From the NCBI GenBank assembly GCA_018657655.1, contig JABHWQ010000093.1, forward strand, positions 1 through 6,544: a DNA stretch of 6,544 nucleotides, given 5' to 3'. A program made the position numbers and the translations under genes. Source of the stretch: Chloroflexota bacterium (GTDB lineage: Bacteria > Chloroflexota > Dehalococcoidia > SZUA-161 > SpSt-899). Below the pieces are notes generated by a model. It was not told the DNA's origin and did not search any database. It was given only the letters and a program-made list of their open reading frames with translations. The number at the start of each line of letters is the position of its first letter. Within the stretch, counting starts at the first letter, position 1. Below, piece by piece: positions 1 to 6,405 of the stretch.

Positions 1-2010
1 GAAAAATTCCGCACCATCAGTGCAGCCGCCAACGACGCCATTGTGATGATTGACAACGAGGGGAACATCTCATTCTGGAATGAGGCCGCAAACAGGATAT
101 TGGGATACTCTCAAGATGATGTGCTAGGCAAAAATCTGCGCTCACTCCTCATACCTGAGCGATACCGTGGGGCACACAAGGAATCCTTCCCTGACTTCCG
201 CGAAACCGGGCAACAGGTCATGGCTGTTGGAAAAACGGTGGATATTGAAGTAACAATGAAGGATGGCAGCGAAATACCTGTTGAACTGTCACTTTCCTCT
301 TTTAAGATGAGAGATCAATGGCACTGGGTGGGCATTATGCGAGACATCACCGAGCGTAAACAATCTCAAAAAATACTGCTGGAAGCCAAGGAATCAGCTG
401 AAACCGCCAGTCATGCCAAGAGCGATTTTCTGGCCAGCATGAGCCATGAAATCCGGACTCCCATGAATGCCATTCTGGGAATGGCCGATCTGCTGGTTGA
501 GACGCCTCTCAATACGGAACAACAGCAATACGTTCATACATTCCAGTCGGCAGGAGAAAACCTGCTGGGACTCATAAATGATGTCCTGGATATATCCAAG
601 ATCGAGGCTGGTCACGTGGACCTTGAGATCATAGACTTCAATCTGGATGACATCATGGAACAACTGTGCCAGGTTATGGCCGTTCGCGCTCATCAGAAGG
701 GAATCGAGTTGGGGTATTACATCAATAGAGGTGTCCCGATTGGCCTTAAAGGTGATCCCACCCGCCTGCGCCAGATCGTTACCAATCTTATCGGAAATGC
801 CATCAAGTTCACCGATCAAGGCGGGGTATTCATTGAGATTCGAAAAGCAAATCCTGAATCGGGGGATTTGGATCAGTCTAAAGTGGCCCTGATCTGTACG
901 GTGAGCGATACCGGAGTAGGAATTCCGGCTGATAAACTGGAGACTATTTTCGAGGTGTTTTCACAGGCAGATGCCTCAACCACCCGGCAGCATGGTGGTA
1001 CCGGGCTTGGATTGACCATCTCCAGACAGCTAACTGAACTCATGGGTGGGCGCATTTGGGTTGAAAGTGAAGAAGGTAAGAGCAGTACGTTCTTTGTTGA
1101 ACTAACATTTGAAACTATGGCTGAACAGCCTGAGAAGCAAACTCATTGTAAATCGCTTAACCTGAATGGGGTGAAAATTCTCGTCATCGACGATACAGCT
1201 ACAAATCGTCTGATATTCAACAAAATACTCACTGAACAGGGAGCCATCATCTCAGAAGCAAATGACGGATATCAGGGGTTTGCTGAACTTAAAAACGCTC
1301 ATGAGACGCAAGAGCCCTATCAACTGGTTTTACTTGATTGCTGCATGCCGGGTATGGATGGCTTTCAATTTGTGGAAAAAGTAAATGCCGAGCTATCCAT
1401 CGAGGGGACTATTATAATGATGCTCACCTCGGATAACCGGAGCGGCAATGTGGGACGGTCCCGCGAACTGGGGATTGCAGCATATCTCGTCAAACCGATT
1501 CAGCGCCAGCATTTATTGGATTCGATAGCCAACGCCATGGGCCATACAGAAACGGTCGAAAAGCCTCAAGGAGAGAGTCCTAAAACCGATTCCTCCCAAT
1601 CTGAAACTCTGCCTGATTTGCGTATTTTACTGGTTGAGGACAACGCAGACAATCGACTGTTAATCCTCTCTTTCCTTAAAAAGACCCCTTACAAAATAGA
1701 GACGGCTGAAAACGGCAAGGTTGCTGTTGAAATGTTCAAATCGTCTGAATACAATCTTGTCCTTATGGATGTGCAAATGCCGGTAATGGACGGCTATACT
1801 GCAACTGGCCAGATCAGGCAATGGGAAAAAGAGCAGAGCCGAGAGTCAACACCCATTATCGCACTTACCGCCCATGCTACCACAGAAGACGAGCGGAGAA
1901 GCTTTGACGCAGGATGTGATGGCCACTTGACAAAACCGATCAAGAAAGCCAAGCTGATGGACTCTATTCTTGAATATGCAAAAGTCCCGGAGAGCCGAAG
2001 TAACAAGTAA
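1..2010 (+). CDS. Hybrid sensor histidine kinase (PAS-HisKA-HATPase-REC-REC), 5' end outside window
   Basis: Sensor kinase that should autophosphorylate on His and pass phosphate to its own receivers. The frame is open from base 1, and residues before the GTG at 43 (EKFRTISAAANDAIV) are already typical PAS sequence, so the true start lies upstream and 43 is not the start. Numbering visible codons from base 1: PAS about 1-120, ending GIMRDITERK; helical linker; HisKA with H-box SMSHEIRTP and phospho-His H149; HATPase with N-box N266, G1 box DTGVGIP (303-309) and G2 box GGTGLGL (332-338). Receiver 1 has acidic D397/D398, phospho-Asp D446 (LLDCCMPGMDG) and K498. Receiver 2 has E546/D547, D590 (LMDVQMPVMDG) and K645. 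All catalytic residues are intact. No membrane segment is visible; one could lie upstream. There is no C-terminal HPt domain, unlike BarA/ArcB-type kinases, which fits the two free HPt genes downstream. Confidence 0.96.
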   Translation, partial: EKFRTISAAANDAIVMIDNEGNISFWNEAANRILGYSQDDVLGKNLRSLLIPERYRGAHKESFPDFRETGQQVMAVGKTVDIEVTMKDGSEIPVELSLSSFKMRDQWHWVGIMRDITERKQSQKILLEAKESAETASHAKSDFLASMSHEIRTPMNAILGMADLLVETPLNTEQQQYVHTFQSAGENLLGLINDVLDISKIEAGHVDLEIIDFNLDDIMEQLCQVMAVRAHQKGIELGYYINRGVPIGLKGDPTRLRQIVTNLIGNAIKFTDQGGVFIEIRKANPESGDLDQSKVALICTVSDTGVGIPADKLETIFEVFSQADASTTRQHGGTGLGLTISRQLTELMGGRIWVESEEGKSSTFFVELTFETMAEQPEKQTHCKSLNLNGVKILVIDDTATNRLIFNKILTEQGAIISEANDGYQGFAELKNAHETQEPYQLVLLDCCMPGMDGFQFVEKVNAELSIEGTIIMMLTSDNRSGNVGRSRELGIAAYLVKPIQRQHLLDSIANAMGHTETVEKPQGESPKTDSSQSETLPDLRILLVEDNADNRLLILSFLKKTPYKIETAENGKVAVEMFKSSEYNLVLMDVQMPVMDGYTATGQIRQWEKEQSRESTPIIALTAHATTEDERRSFDAGCDGHLTKPIKKAKLMDSILEYAKVPESRSNK

Positions 2011-2019
2011 ACATGCCTA

Positions 2020-2046
2020 TCTAGTTGACTCAGGTTTGAGACTAGA
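2020..2046 (+). terminator. Weak hairpin just after kinase stop, possible terminator or attenuator
   Basis: TCTAGT (2020-2025) pairs with ACTAGA (2041-2046), and inner CTC (2029-2031) pairs with GAG (2038-2040), leaving a 3-base bulge and a 6-base loop. It starts 10 bases after the kinase stop codon. There is no T-run after it, so it does not look like a standard intrinsic terminator. It could partly separate kinase from HPt expression, or be chance. Confidence 0.25.
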
Positions 2047-2058
2047 ATTCTCCGGCGG

Positions 2059-2090
2059 CCAGATACGCTTGCTGAGTTATCCAGATACGC
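2059..2090 (+). repeat. 10-base direct repeat with 22-base period, candidate regulator site
   Basis: CCAGATACGC occurs at 2059-2068 and again, perfectly, at 2081-2090. The starts are 22 bases apart, about two helical turns, so a dimeric protein could contact both copies on one DNA face. It lies about 90-120 bases before the first HPt gene, where an activator site would be expected. No convincing -35/-10 pair was found next to it. No binding protein is identified. Confidence 0.4.
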
Positions 2091-2161
2091 GCGTAGGTAG
2101 ATTCAAATCAGTATTTCGCCTGACTGCTTGTTTCGCAATCAATTAGGGAACTACGGTTGTC

Positions 2162-2168
2162 AAGGAGG
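2162..2168 (+). promoter_or_regulatory. Shine-Dalgarno site that sets the first HPt start
   Basis: AAGGAGG at 2162-2168 is only 2 bases from the ATG at 2171 but 8 bases from the ATG at 2177. The spacing, and the alignment of MTHN with MMHN of the paralog, both favour 2177 as the start. Confidence 0.8.
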
Positions 2169-2176
2169 TAATGATC

Positions 2177-2503
2177 ATGACACATAACCGGGACTCAAAT
2201 GGAATCGAAAGAGTTATTGTTCATGTGGATGAAAAATTGGCGATATTAATTCCGGGATTTCTCGATAACAGACATGAAGACGTCAAAGCGCTAAATGAAG
2301 CCTTGACCGCCGGTGACTACGAGACTATTCACAGATTGGGGCACTCGATGAAGGGCTCCGGTGGGGGATATGGTTTCAGGGGTGTAAGTGAAATCGGTGA
2401 ATCTCTGGAGATCGCGGGAAAAGAGAACGAAGACGAGGCGATCCGGAAGTGCTTGGCGGAACTGGAATATTATCTTGAGGTGGTTGAGGTAGAGTATGAA
2501 TAA
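2177..2503 (+). CDS. Stand-alone HPt phosphotransfer protein (copy 1)
   Basis: A 108-residue cytoplasmic phosphotransfer protein expected to accept phosphate from a receiver of the upstream hybrid kinase and pass it to another receiver. The HPt signature is clear: LGHSMKGSGGGYGF with phospho-His H56, the Lys three residues later (K59), a Gly-rich turn, and SLEIA at 76-80 closing the helix pair. The N-terminal stretch has the VDE-LA-LIPGFL-NR pattern, the helix before the His carries GDYET, and the end is a predicted helix with YYLEVVEVEYE. There is no membrane segment and no second domain. The ATG at 2171 would add two residues but is too near the Shine-Dalgarno. The gene sits 166 bases after the kinase and 139 bases before its paralog. 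HPt identity is firm; its partner is inferred from gene order. Confidence 0.92.
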   Translation: MTHNRDSNGIERVIVHVDEKLAILIPGFLDNRHEDVKALNEALTAGDYETIHRLGHSMKGSGGGYGFRGVSEIGESLEIAGKENEDEAIRKCLAELEYYLEVVEVEYE

Positions 2504-2561
2504 ATCTGCAAGTGCGCCCATGATTGAAACGCTAATTCCGAGTAGGAAGTCAAGGCAATGA
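2496..2561 (+). other. Tiny overlapping reading frame at the end of HPt copy 1, possible relic
   Basis: A 21-codon frame starts at ATG 2496 inside the last codons of the first HPt gene and ends at TGA 2559-2561. Its start is at nearly the same relative place as the start of the ATPase gene in the second HPt gene (8-base versus 11-base overlap), after a similar GAGGTAGAG/GAGGTGAC stretch. It may be the stub of a once-coupled gene lost from this copy. The peptide matches nothing I recognise and may not be made. Confidence 0.15.
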
Positions 2562-2627
2562 GAGGGCTCAAATCAACTCTTCGCCCTACTGTTCACTTTC
2601 AAACTGTATTGGGAACCGCTGGTTACT

Positions 2628-2634
2628 AAAGGAG
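2628..2634 (+). promoter_or_regulatory. Shine-Dalgarno site of second HPt gene
   Basis: AAAGGAG at 2628-2634 stands 8 bases before the ATG at 2643. A second ATG follows at once (2646), but spacing and the paralog alignment support 2643. Confidence 0.75.
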
Positions 2635-2642
2635 ATTCAAGC

Positions 2643-2972
2643 ATGATGCATAACACAGATTCGAATAGGACCGAGAAGATCATCGTTCGCGTTGATGAAG
2701 ATTTGGCGGACCTGATCCCCGGGTTTCTTAACAACAGGCAACAGGATATCAAAATCATGAATGAGGGCCTGGAAGGTGGCGACTACGAGACCGTCAGGAC
2801 AGTGGGGCACTCAATGAAGGGATCTGGCGGAGGATATGGTTTTGATGGTATTACCGAGATAGGCAGGTCCCTCGAAATAGCCGCACAGGAACAGGATACT
2901 GAGAAAATTCGGGAGTGGCTAAGGGAACTGTCATACTATCTTGAGATAGTTGAGGTGACATATGACGAATGA
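2643..2972 (+). CDS. Stand-alone HPt phosphotransfer protein (copy 2)
   Basis: A 109-residue paralog of the preceding HPt protein, about 65% identical by eye with no internal gaps. The core GHSMKGSGGGYGF is unchanged, with phospho-His H56 and K59, as are VDE at 17-19, LIPGFL at 24-29 and GDYET at 46-50. Differences cluster on positions that could set partner choice around the His: R52-T-V here against H52-R-L in copy 1, and D68 against R68. The C-terminal helix is more acidic (VEVTYDE). Its last 11 bases overlap the start of the REC-ATPase-REC gene, implying translational coupling, so this copy is the likelier direct donor to that ATPase. Which receiver it serves is inference. Confidence 0.93.
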   Translation: MMHNTDSNRTEKIIVRVDEDLADLIPGFLNNRQQDIKIMNEGLEGGDYETVRTVGHSMKGSGGGYGFDGITEIGRSLEIAAQEQDTEKIREWLRELSYYLEIVEVTYDE

Positions 2973-5541
2973 TTACCTGGTTCTAAATATTGATGATGAT
3001 GCCGATGCGCGTCAACTTGTTGAGCGTTTACTGGCGAGGAACGGATATGATGTGATCACTGCTGGAAGTGGTAGAGAAGGGCTTGATCTGGCCTACGAGA
3101 GAAAGCCAGATTTGATTCTGCTCGATATGATGATGCCCGAGATGGATGGCTACGAGGTATGCGACAGGTTGCAGGAGAAAGTCGAAACTGCAAATATCCC
3201 CGTAGTGTTTTTGACCGGTTCCAAAGATGACCACGATAAGGCAAGGGCTTTTGCGGCTGGGGCTGTTGGCTACCTGGTTAAACCCGTCCAGAAAGAAGAT
3301 CTTTTGCAGAAGGTTGGCGCCCATATCCACACCCATGAACAATGGGAGCAACTACAGACGGACCCTCCGAGAGATTGGGGAGAAGAATCGTCGTTTGATT
3401 TCATAGAGTTCAGGGAGTATCTATTTGATCGTTTATCCGTAGATGTAGGGAAGCGGCATCTGCTATCCAGTATTTTGCCTTCCAAGGTCTATTCAATTAG
3501 CTCTGATCTGGGAATCGAAGAGAAAGTTTTAGCTCAGCATATTGCCGGGTTTTTAAACCTACCCTATACCCCCACTCTAAATCCAGAAGACATTCAACCT
3601 GGAGTAATTTCACCATCATTTTCCAAGTCGCGTCAAGTCATACCAATTAGGGATGCTAATTCAGGGGCCAGGGGTTTTGTGTTGGGCAATCCGTTTGATT
3701 GGGAGCTCATTGAAACCTTGAATCAGCTGGGTTCCAAAGGAGACGCACCATATTTCGTAATTTCGGAACCTGGCAATATCGATGCGCTGTTTCAATATGA
3801 GACTTCAGCATGGTGGAAAGAAGCTGTCAGCAAGAAACACGAGACAGAAGCTGAGAATATGGCGGATACGGAACTGGAGAAATACCCTATTCTTTTCATC
3901 GCCAATAGTGTTCTTCAGGGTGCGGTAGTTCAAAGAGCTAGCGATATCCATATCGAACCAAAAACAGCCAGAACGGTTATCCGCTTTCGAGTCGATGGGG
4001 ATTTGCGGGAATTCTCATCTATAAAAAAGGAAACCGGTATTCAACTCATATCGAGGTTAAAATTACTTGGTGACCTGAATTTGGCCGAGACCCGTAGACC
4101 GCAGGATGGGGCCTTTGTTTCGACGATTCATAACCGCGATTTCAATCTCAGACTGTCTACAACTTCTACACCCGAAGGGGAGAGCCTGGTGATACGCCTG
4201 CTGGAACCTTACGTCAGAGCAAAAGACCTCACAGAACTGGGTATGACGGAGAAACAGAGCAGCAAAATGGTTGCCTTGGTTAACCGGACATCCGGCTGTA
4301 TCTTGCTGGTGGGACCTACCGGTTCCGGAAAAACTACAAGTATTTACAGTTTGCTGCACGCAATTGATCATACTACCCGAAGCCTAATGTCAGTAGAAGA
4401 CCCGGTAGAGTATCGGATACCGTTTGCTAATCAGCAACAGGTCAATGACAAAGCTGGGATCACCTTCGAGGCGCTTCTCAAGACAGCTGTAAGGCAGGAT
4501 CCGGATGTATTATTCCTTGGCGAAGTAAGAGACCAGTATTCCGCCAAAACTGCTGTGGACTTTGCCAGTACCGGACATCTTACAATCACCAGTCTCCATG
4601 CTTCCAATTCCACTAGCGCCATCGATCGCCTCGAAAGGCTTGGGGTGACAAGAGGAGTCATGGCAGAAGCAATAAGCGCCATTATTGCCCAAAGACTTCT
4701 TAAAAGGCTGTGTCCGCATTGTAAAGACGTAGTGCCCATTTCCCAGGAAGAGATAGATATGCTATCGCCATTTACCGAGTCAATTCCATCTATGGTCGCT
4801 CAGCCGGTCGGCTGTGAGGAATGCAACCAGACCGGTTATTACGGACGGGAAGGAATTTATGAGGTTCTTGATTTCGATGCAAAACTTTCACGAATGGTTC
4901 GTTCGGGAGATCCTGTTTCACAGATCAGACTGTTTACGCGCAAAAGAGGCGGTTACTTGATCAGTGCTCATGCAGTGGATAAGGCCAGGGATCTTGTCTT
5001 TACTGTTAAGGATGTTTATGAACATGTACTGGTTGAGGAACAAGGTCTCATGTATGAGGACTCTGATGAAGACTCATCTCATTTTATGAAGCAAGCGGAA
5101 GAACTGCTCGATAATCATTCGAATCAGAAAAGTGTATCAGTTCCTTCTTCAGAAGCGGGGGGTTCGGCCTCGGTTCTTGTAGTGGACGACGACGAAGACA
5201 CTCGAAAACTTATTAGCCGTATTTTAGAAGGGCAAGGGTATACGGTGGAAAATGCCAGTGATGGGCTCGATGCTATGTTAATGCTGGATAAACGTTCATT
5301 CGATTTGGTTTTATCCGATATCAACATGCCTCACTTGGACGGATTCAAGTTGATGGAGGTAATGAACCAGAAGGGTATTGATACTCCCGTTATATTTCTT
5401 ACTGCGAGAGAAAGTGTCCGTGACGAAGAAACCGGATTGTTACTGGGGGCCACAGATTATCTAAGGAAGCCTTTAGATAGGGAAGTGCTCCAGCTAAGAG
5501 TAAAACGGGTGCTTGGTAGGCCTAACAAAGTAGGTGGTTAA
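2962..5541 (+). CDS. Secretion/pilus assembly ATPase of GspE/PilB type with a receiver at each end
   Basis: An 859-residue cytoplasmic motor ATPase fused to two response-regulator receivers. N-terminal REC about 5-120: acidic D11-D13, phospho-Asp D55 (LLDMMMPEMDG), T85, K107. Residues 145-285 resemble a degenerate GspE/MshE N-terminal domain (AGFLNLPY at 195-202, GNPFDW at 242-247). The ATPase follows: SDIHIEP, RRPQDG, Walker A GPTGSGKTT (451-459, K457), Asp box VEDPVEY (478-484), Walker B with LGEVRD (E521), His box TGHLTITSLH (H539, H546), and a CxxC pair for zinc (C584/C587, C618/C621) as in GspE. An acidic linker (about 697-735) leads to a C-terminal REC: D742-D744, D786 (LSDINMPHLDG), T814, K836. 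All key residues are present, so both receivers and the ATPase look active. GAGGTG just upstream serves the ATG. No pilin, platform or secretin gene is nearby, so pilus versus secretion cannot be decided. Confidence 0.95.
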   Translation: MTNDYLVLNIDDDADARQLVERLLARNGYDVITAGSGREGLDLAYERKPDLILLDMMMPEMDGYEVCDRLQEKVETANIPVVFLTGSKDDHDKARAFAAGAVGYLVKPVQKEDLLQKVGAHIHTHEQWEQLQTDPPRDWGEESSFDFIEFREYLFDRLSVDVGKRHLLSSILPSKVYSISSDLGIEEKVLAQHIAGFLNLPYTPTLNPEDIQPGVISPSFSKSRQVIPIRDANSGARGFVLGNPFDWELIETLNQLGSKGDAPYFVISEPGNIDALFQYETSAWWKEAVSKKHETEAENMADTELEKYPILFIANSVLQGAVVQRASDIHIEPKTARTVIRFRVDGDLREFSSIKKETGIQLISRLKLLGDLNLAETRRPQDGAFVSTIHNRDFNLRLSTTSTPEGESLVIRLLEPYVRAKDLTELGMTEKQSSKMVALVNRTSGCILLVGPTGSGKTTSIYSLLHAIDHTTRSLMSVEDPVEYRIPFANQQQVNDKAGITFEALLKTAVRQDPDVLFLGEVRDQYSAKTAVDFASTGHLTITSLHASNSTSAIDRLERLGVTRGVMAEAISAIIAQRLLKRLCPHCKDVVPISQEEIDMLSPFTESIPSMVAQPVGCEECNQTGYYGREGIYEVLDFDAKLSRMVRSGDPVSQIRLFTRKRGGYLISAHAVDKARDLVFTVKDVYEHVLVEEQGLMYEDSDEDSSHFMKQAEELLDNHSNQKSVSVPSSEAGGSASVLVVDDDEDTRKLISRILEGQGYTVENASDGLDAMLMLDKRSFDLVLSDINMPHLDGFKLMEVMNQKGIDTPVIFLTARESVRDEETGLLLGATDYLRKPLDREVLQLRVKRVLGRPNKVGG

Positions 5542-5544
5542 GGC

Positions 5545-6375
5545 ATGGGCGAATTAGAAAACCAAGACATTTGCTCTAAATGCGAATCAGTGCTCTCAAA
5601 GGAAGACCTCGCAGTAGAGGGGAGTGATGATCTCTGTTTGCAATGTAGAATAGCTCAGGCCGAAGAACTGATCGAGTCAAGATTTGAGGAGTCATCCGCA
5701 TCTACTACACTCCCTGTTAATGGAGTTAAAAAAAAGCGTACGATGGTCCTTTTGGTTGGATTGATCACGATCATTGTGACCATCGGTATCCTGGTTCCAG
5801 TATTGGTATTCGGGCTAAATAGCGATAATACAGTTTCTTCTCCAAATCTTGATAGTACAGATGATTTAACTATTTTGATGGGGAAATGGAACGCAACTGA
5901 CGGCATATTATCGCCTGAAGGGCAAGAAAAACATCAGCTAATATTCGGAAATAGTAGCTGGACCAATTATGAGTTGAACGTCAATGCAGAGCTAATTTCC
6001 GGTAATGGATATGGCATTTATTATCGCGTGGATGGTGAAGTCAATCTTTCCGGCTATTGCTTCCAGTATATTGCTGTTGGAACCCCTAAATTCCTGGTAC
6101 GATCTGTTCTGGACGGCCGTGAGAAGCTGGCCTCGCTAAAGATACTAGCTGAAGAACATTTCCCTGAATTTGACGCCTATACTCAGACGCATGAAATAAC
6201 GATTCGAATAGAAGACGACCAACATACCATTCAAGTTAATGGTAAAGTCATTGCAGAGTTTACGGATGATTCTTTCTCATCTGGTATGGCAGGTTTAAGG
6301 ACTTGGAGTACATCCGAAGTTCAATTCAGGGACATTGCAGTGAATGAACTCAGCTTGCTACAGTCCGGTCCATAG
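5545..6375 (+). CDS. Zinc-ribbon-like, single-TM protein with C-terminal DUF1080/LamG-like domain
   Basis: A 276-residue predicted inner-membrane protein of unknown role. The N-terminus has two CxxC pairs (C10/C13 and C31/C34), a zinc-ribbon-like arrangement. An acidic, Ser-rich stretch follows, then KKKR at 62-65 and one hydrophobic segment at about 67-91. The positive charges before it place the N-terminus in the cytoplasm and the rest outside. Residues about 110-270 match the pattern of DUF1080 (3-keto-disaccharide hydrolase family, LamG-like jelly-roll): GKWNATDGIL, SSWTNYELNV, GYGIYYRV, GYCFQY, HEITIRIEDD, IQVNGKVIAEF, SGMAGLRTW, VQFRDIAVNEL. A catalytic role is not shown; sugar binding is as likely. 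There is no lipobox or prepilin site. It starts 3 bases after the ATPase stop, so the two are surely cotranscribed, suggesting a membrane partner or envelope sensor. The domain call rests on pattern memory. Confidence 0.8.
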   Translation: MGELENQDICSKCESVLSKEDLAVEGSDDLCLQCRIAQAEELIESRFEESSASTTLPVNGVKKKRTMVLLVGLITIIVTIGILVPVLVFGLNSDNTVSSPNLDSTDDLTILMGKWNATDGILSPEGQEKHQLIFGNSSWTNYELNVNAELISGNGYGIYYRVDGEVNLSGYCFQYIAVGTPKFLVRSVLDGREKLASLKILAEEHFPEFDAYTQTHEITIRIEDDQHTIQVNGKVIAEFTDDSFSSGMAGLRTWSTSEVQFRDIAVNELSLLQSGP

Positions 6376-6386
6376 AGGTTGAACTG

Positions 6387-6405
6387 ATGGGCAAGTTCAT
6401 ATTCT
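6387..6405 (+). pseudogene. Possible start of a further operon gene cut off by the IS
   Basis: AGAGG at 6374-6378 stands 8 bases before ATG 6387, which reads MGKFIF and then runs into the suspected IS end near 6405; in the present sequence the frame stops at 6423-6425. Good spacing after the upstream stop suggests a real gene start that the element interrupted. The sequence is too short to identify, and it could equally be chance. Confidence 0.2.

Larger units (their letters stand above)
2103..2972 (+). repeat. Tandem duplication of leader plus HPt gene (copy 1 2103-2503, copy 2 2568-2972)
   Basis: The similarity between the two HPt genes does not stop at the start codons. TCAAATCA occurs at 2103-2110 and 2568-2575, 74 and 75 bases before the two ATGs. 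Between there and the Shine-Dalgarno the leaders align with about one indel (TTCGCC, TGGGAAC/AGGGAAC and AAGGAG blocks shared). The duplicated unit therefore includes the 5' leader. By eye the proteins share about 65% identity, so the duplication is old rather than recent or artefactual. Confidence 0.8.

Noticed and set aside
394..819. Minus-strand open frame of 141 codons inside the kinase gene
   Set aside because: It lies opposite the highly conserved HisKA/HATPase region, whose motifs are all intact on the plus strand. The translated product has no recognisable domain. It is a shadow frame.
43..2010. GTG at 43 as the real kinase start
   Set aside because: The frame stays open to base 1 and the residues before 43 belong to the PAS domain, so the start is upstream of the window.
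2025..2048. TTGACT ... TAGAAT as a sigma-70 promoter
   Set aside because: The spacer is 12 bases, far from the usual 16-18, and the elements sit inside the weak hairpin after the kinase stop.
2057..2072. GG ... TTGC resembling a sigma-54 promoter
   Set aside because: GG and GC are separated by 12 bases rather than the strict 10, and the -24 element lacks the TGGCAC context.
4063..4739. Minus-strand open frames of about 100 codons opposite the ATPase core
   Set aside because: They mirror the Walker A/B region and show no family features or ribosome site. Conservation of the plus-strand ATPase explains them.
6380..6399. TGAACT / AGTTCA hairpin as operon terminator
   Set aside because: It has only six pairs with an 8-base loop, low GC and no following T-run.
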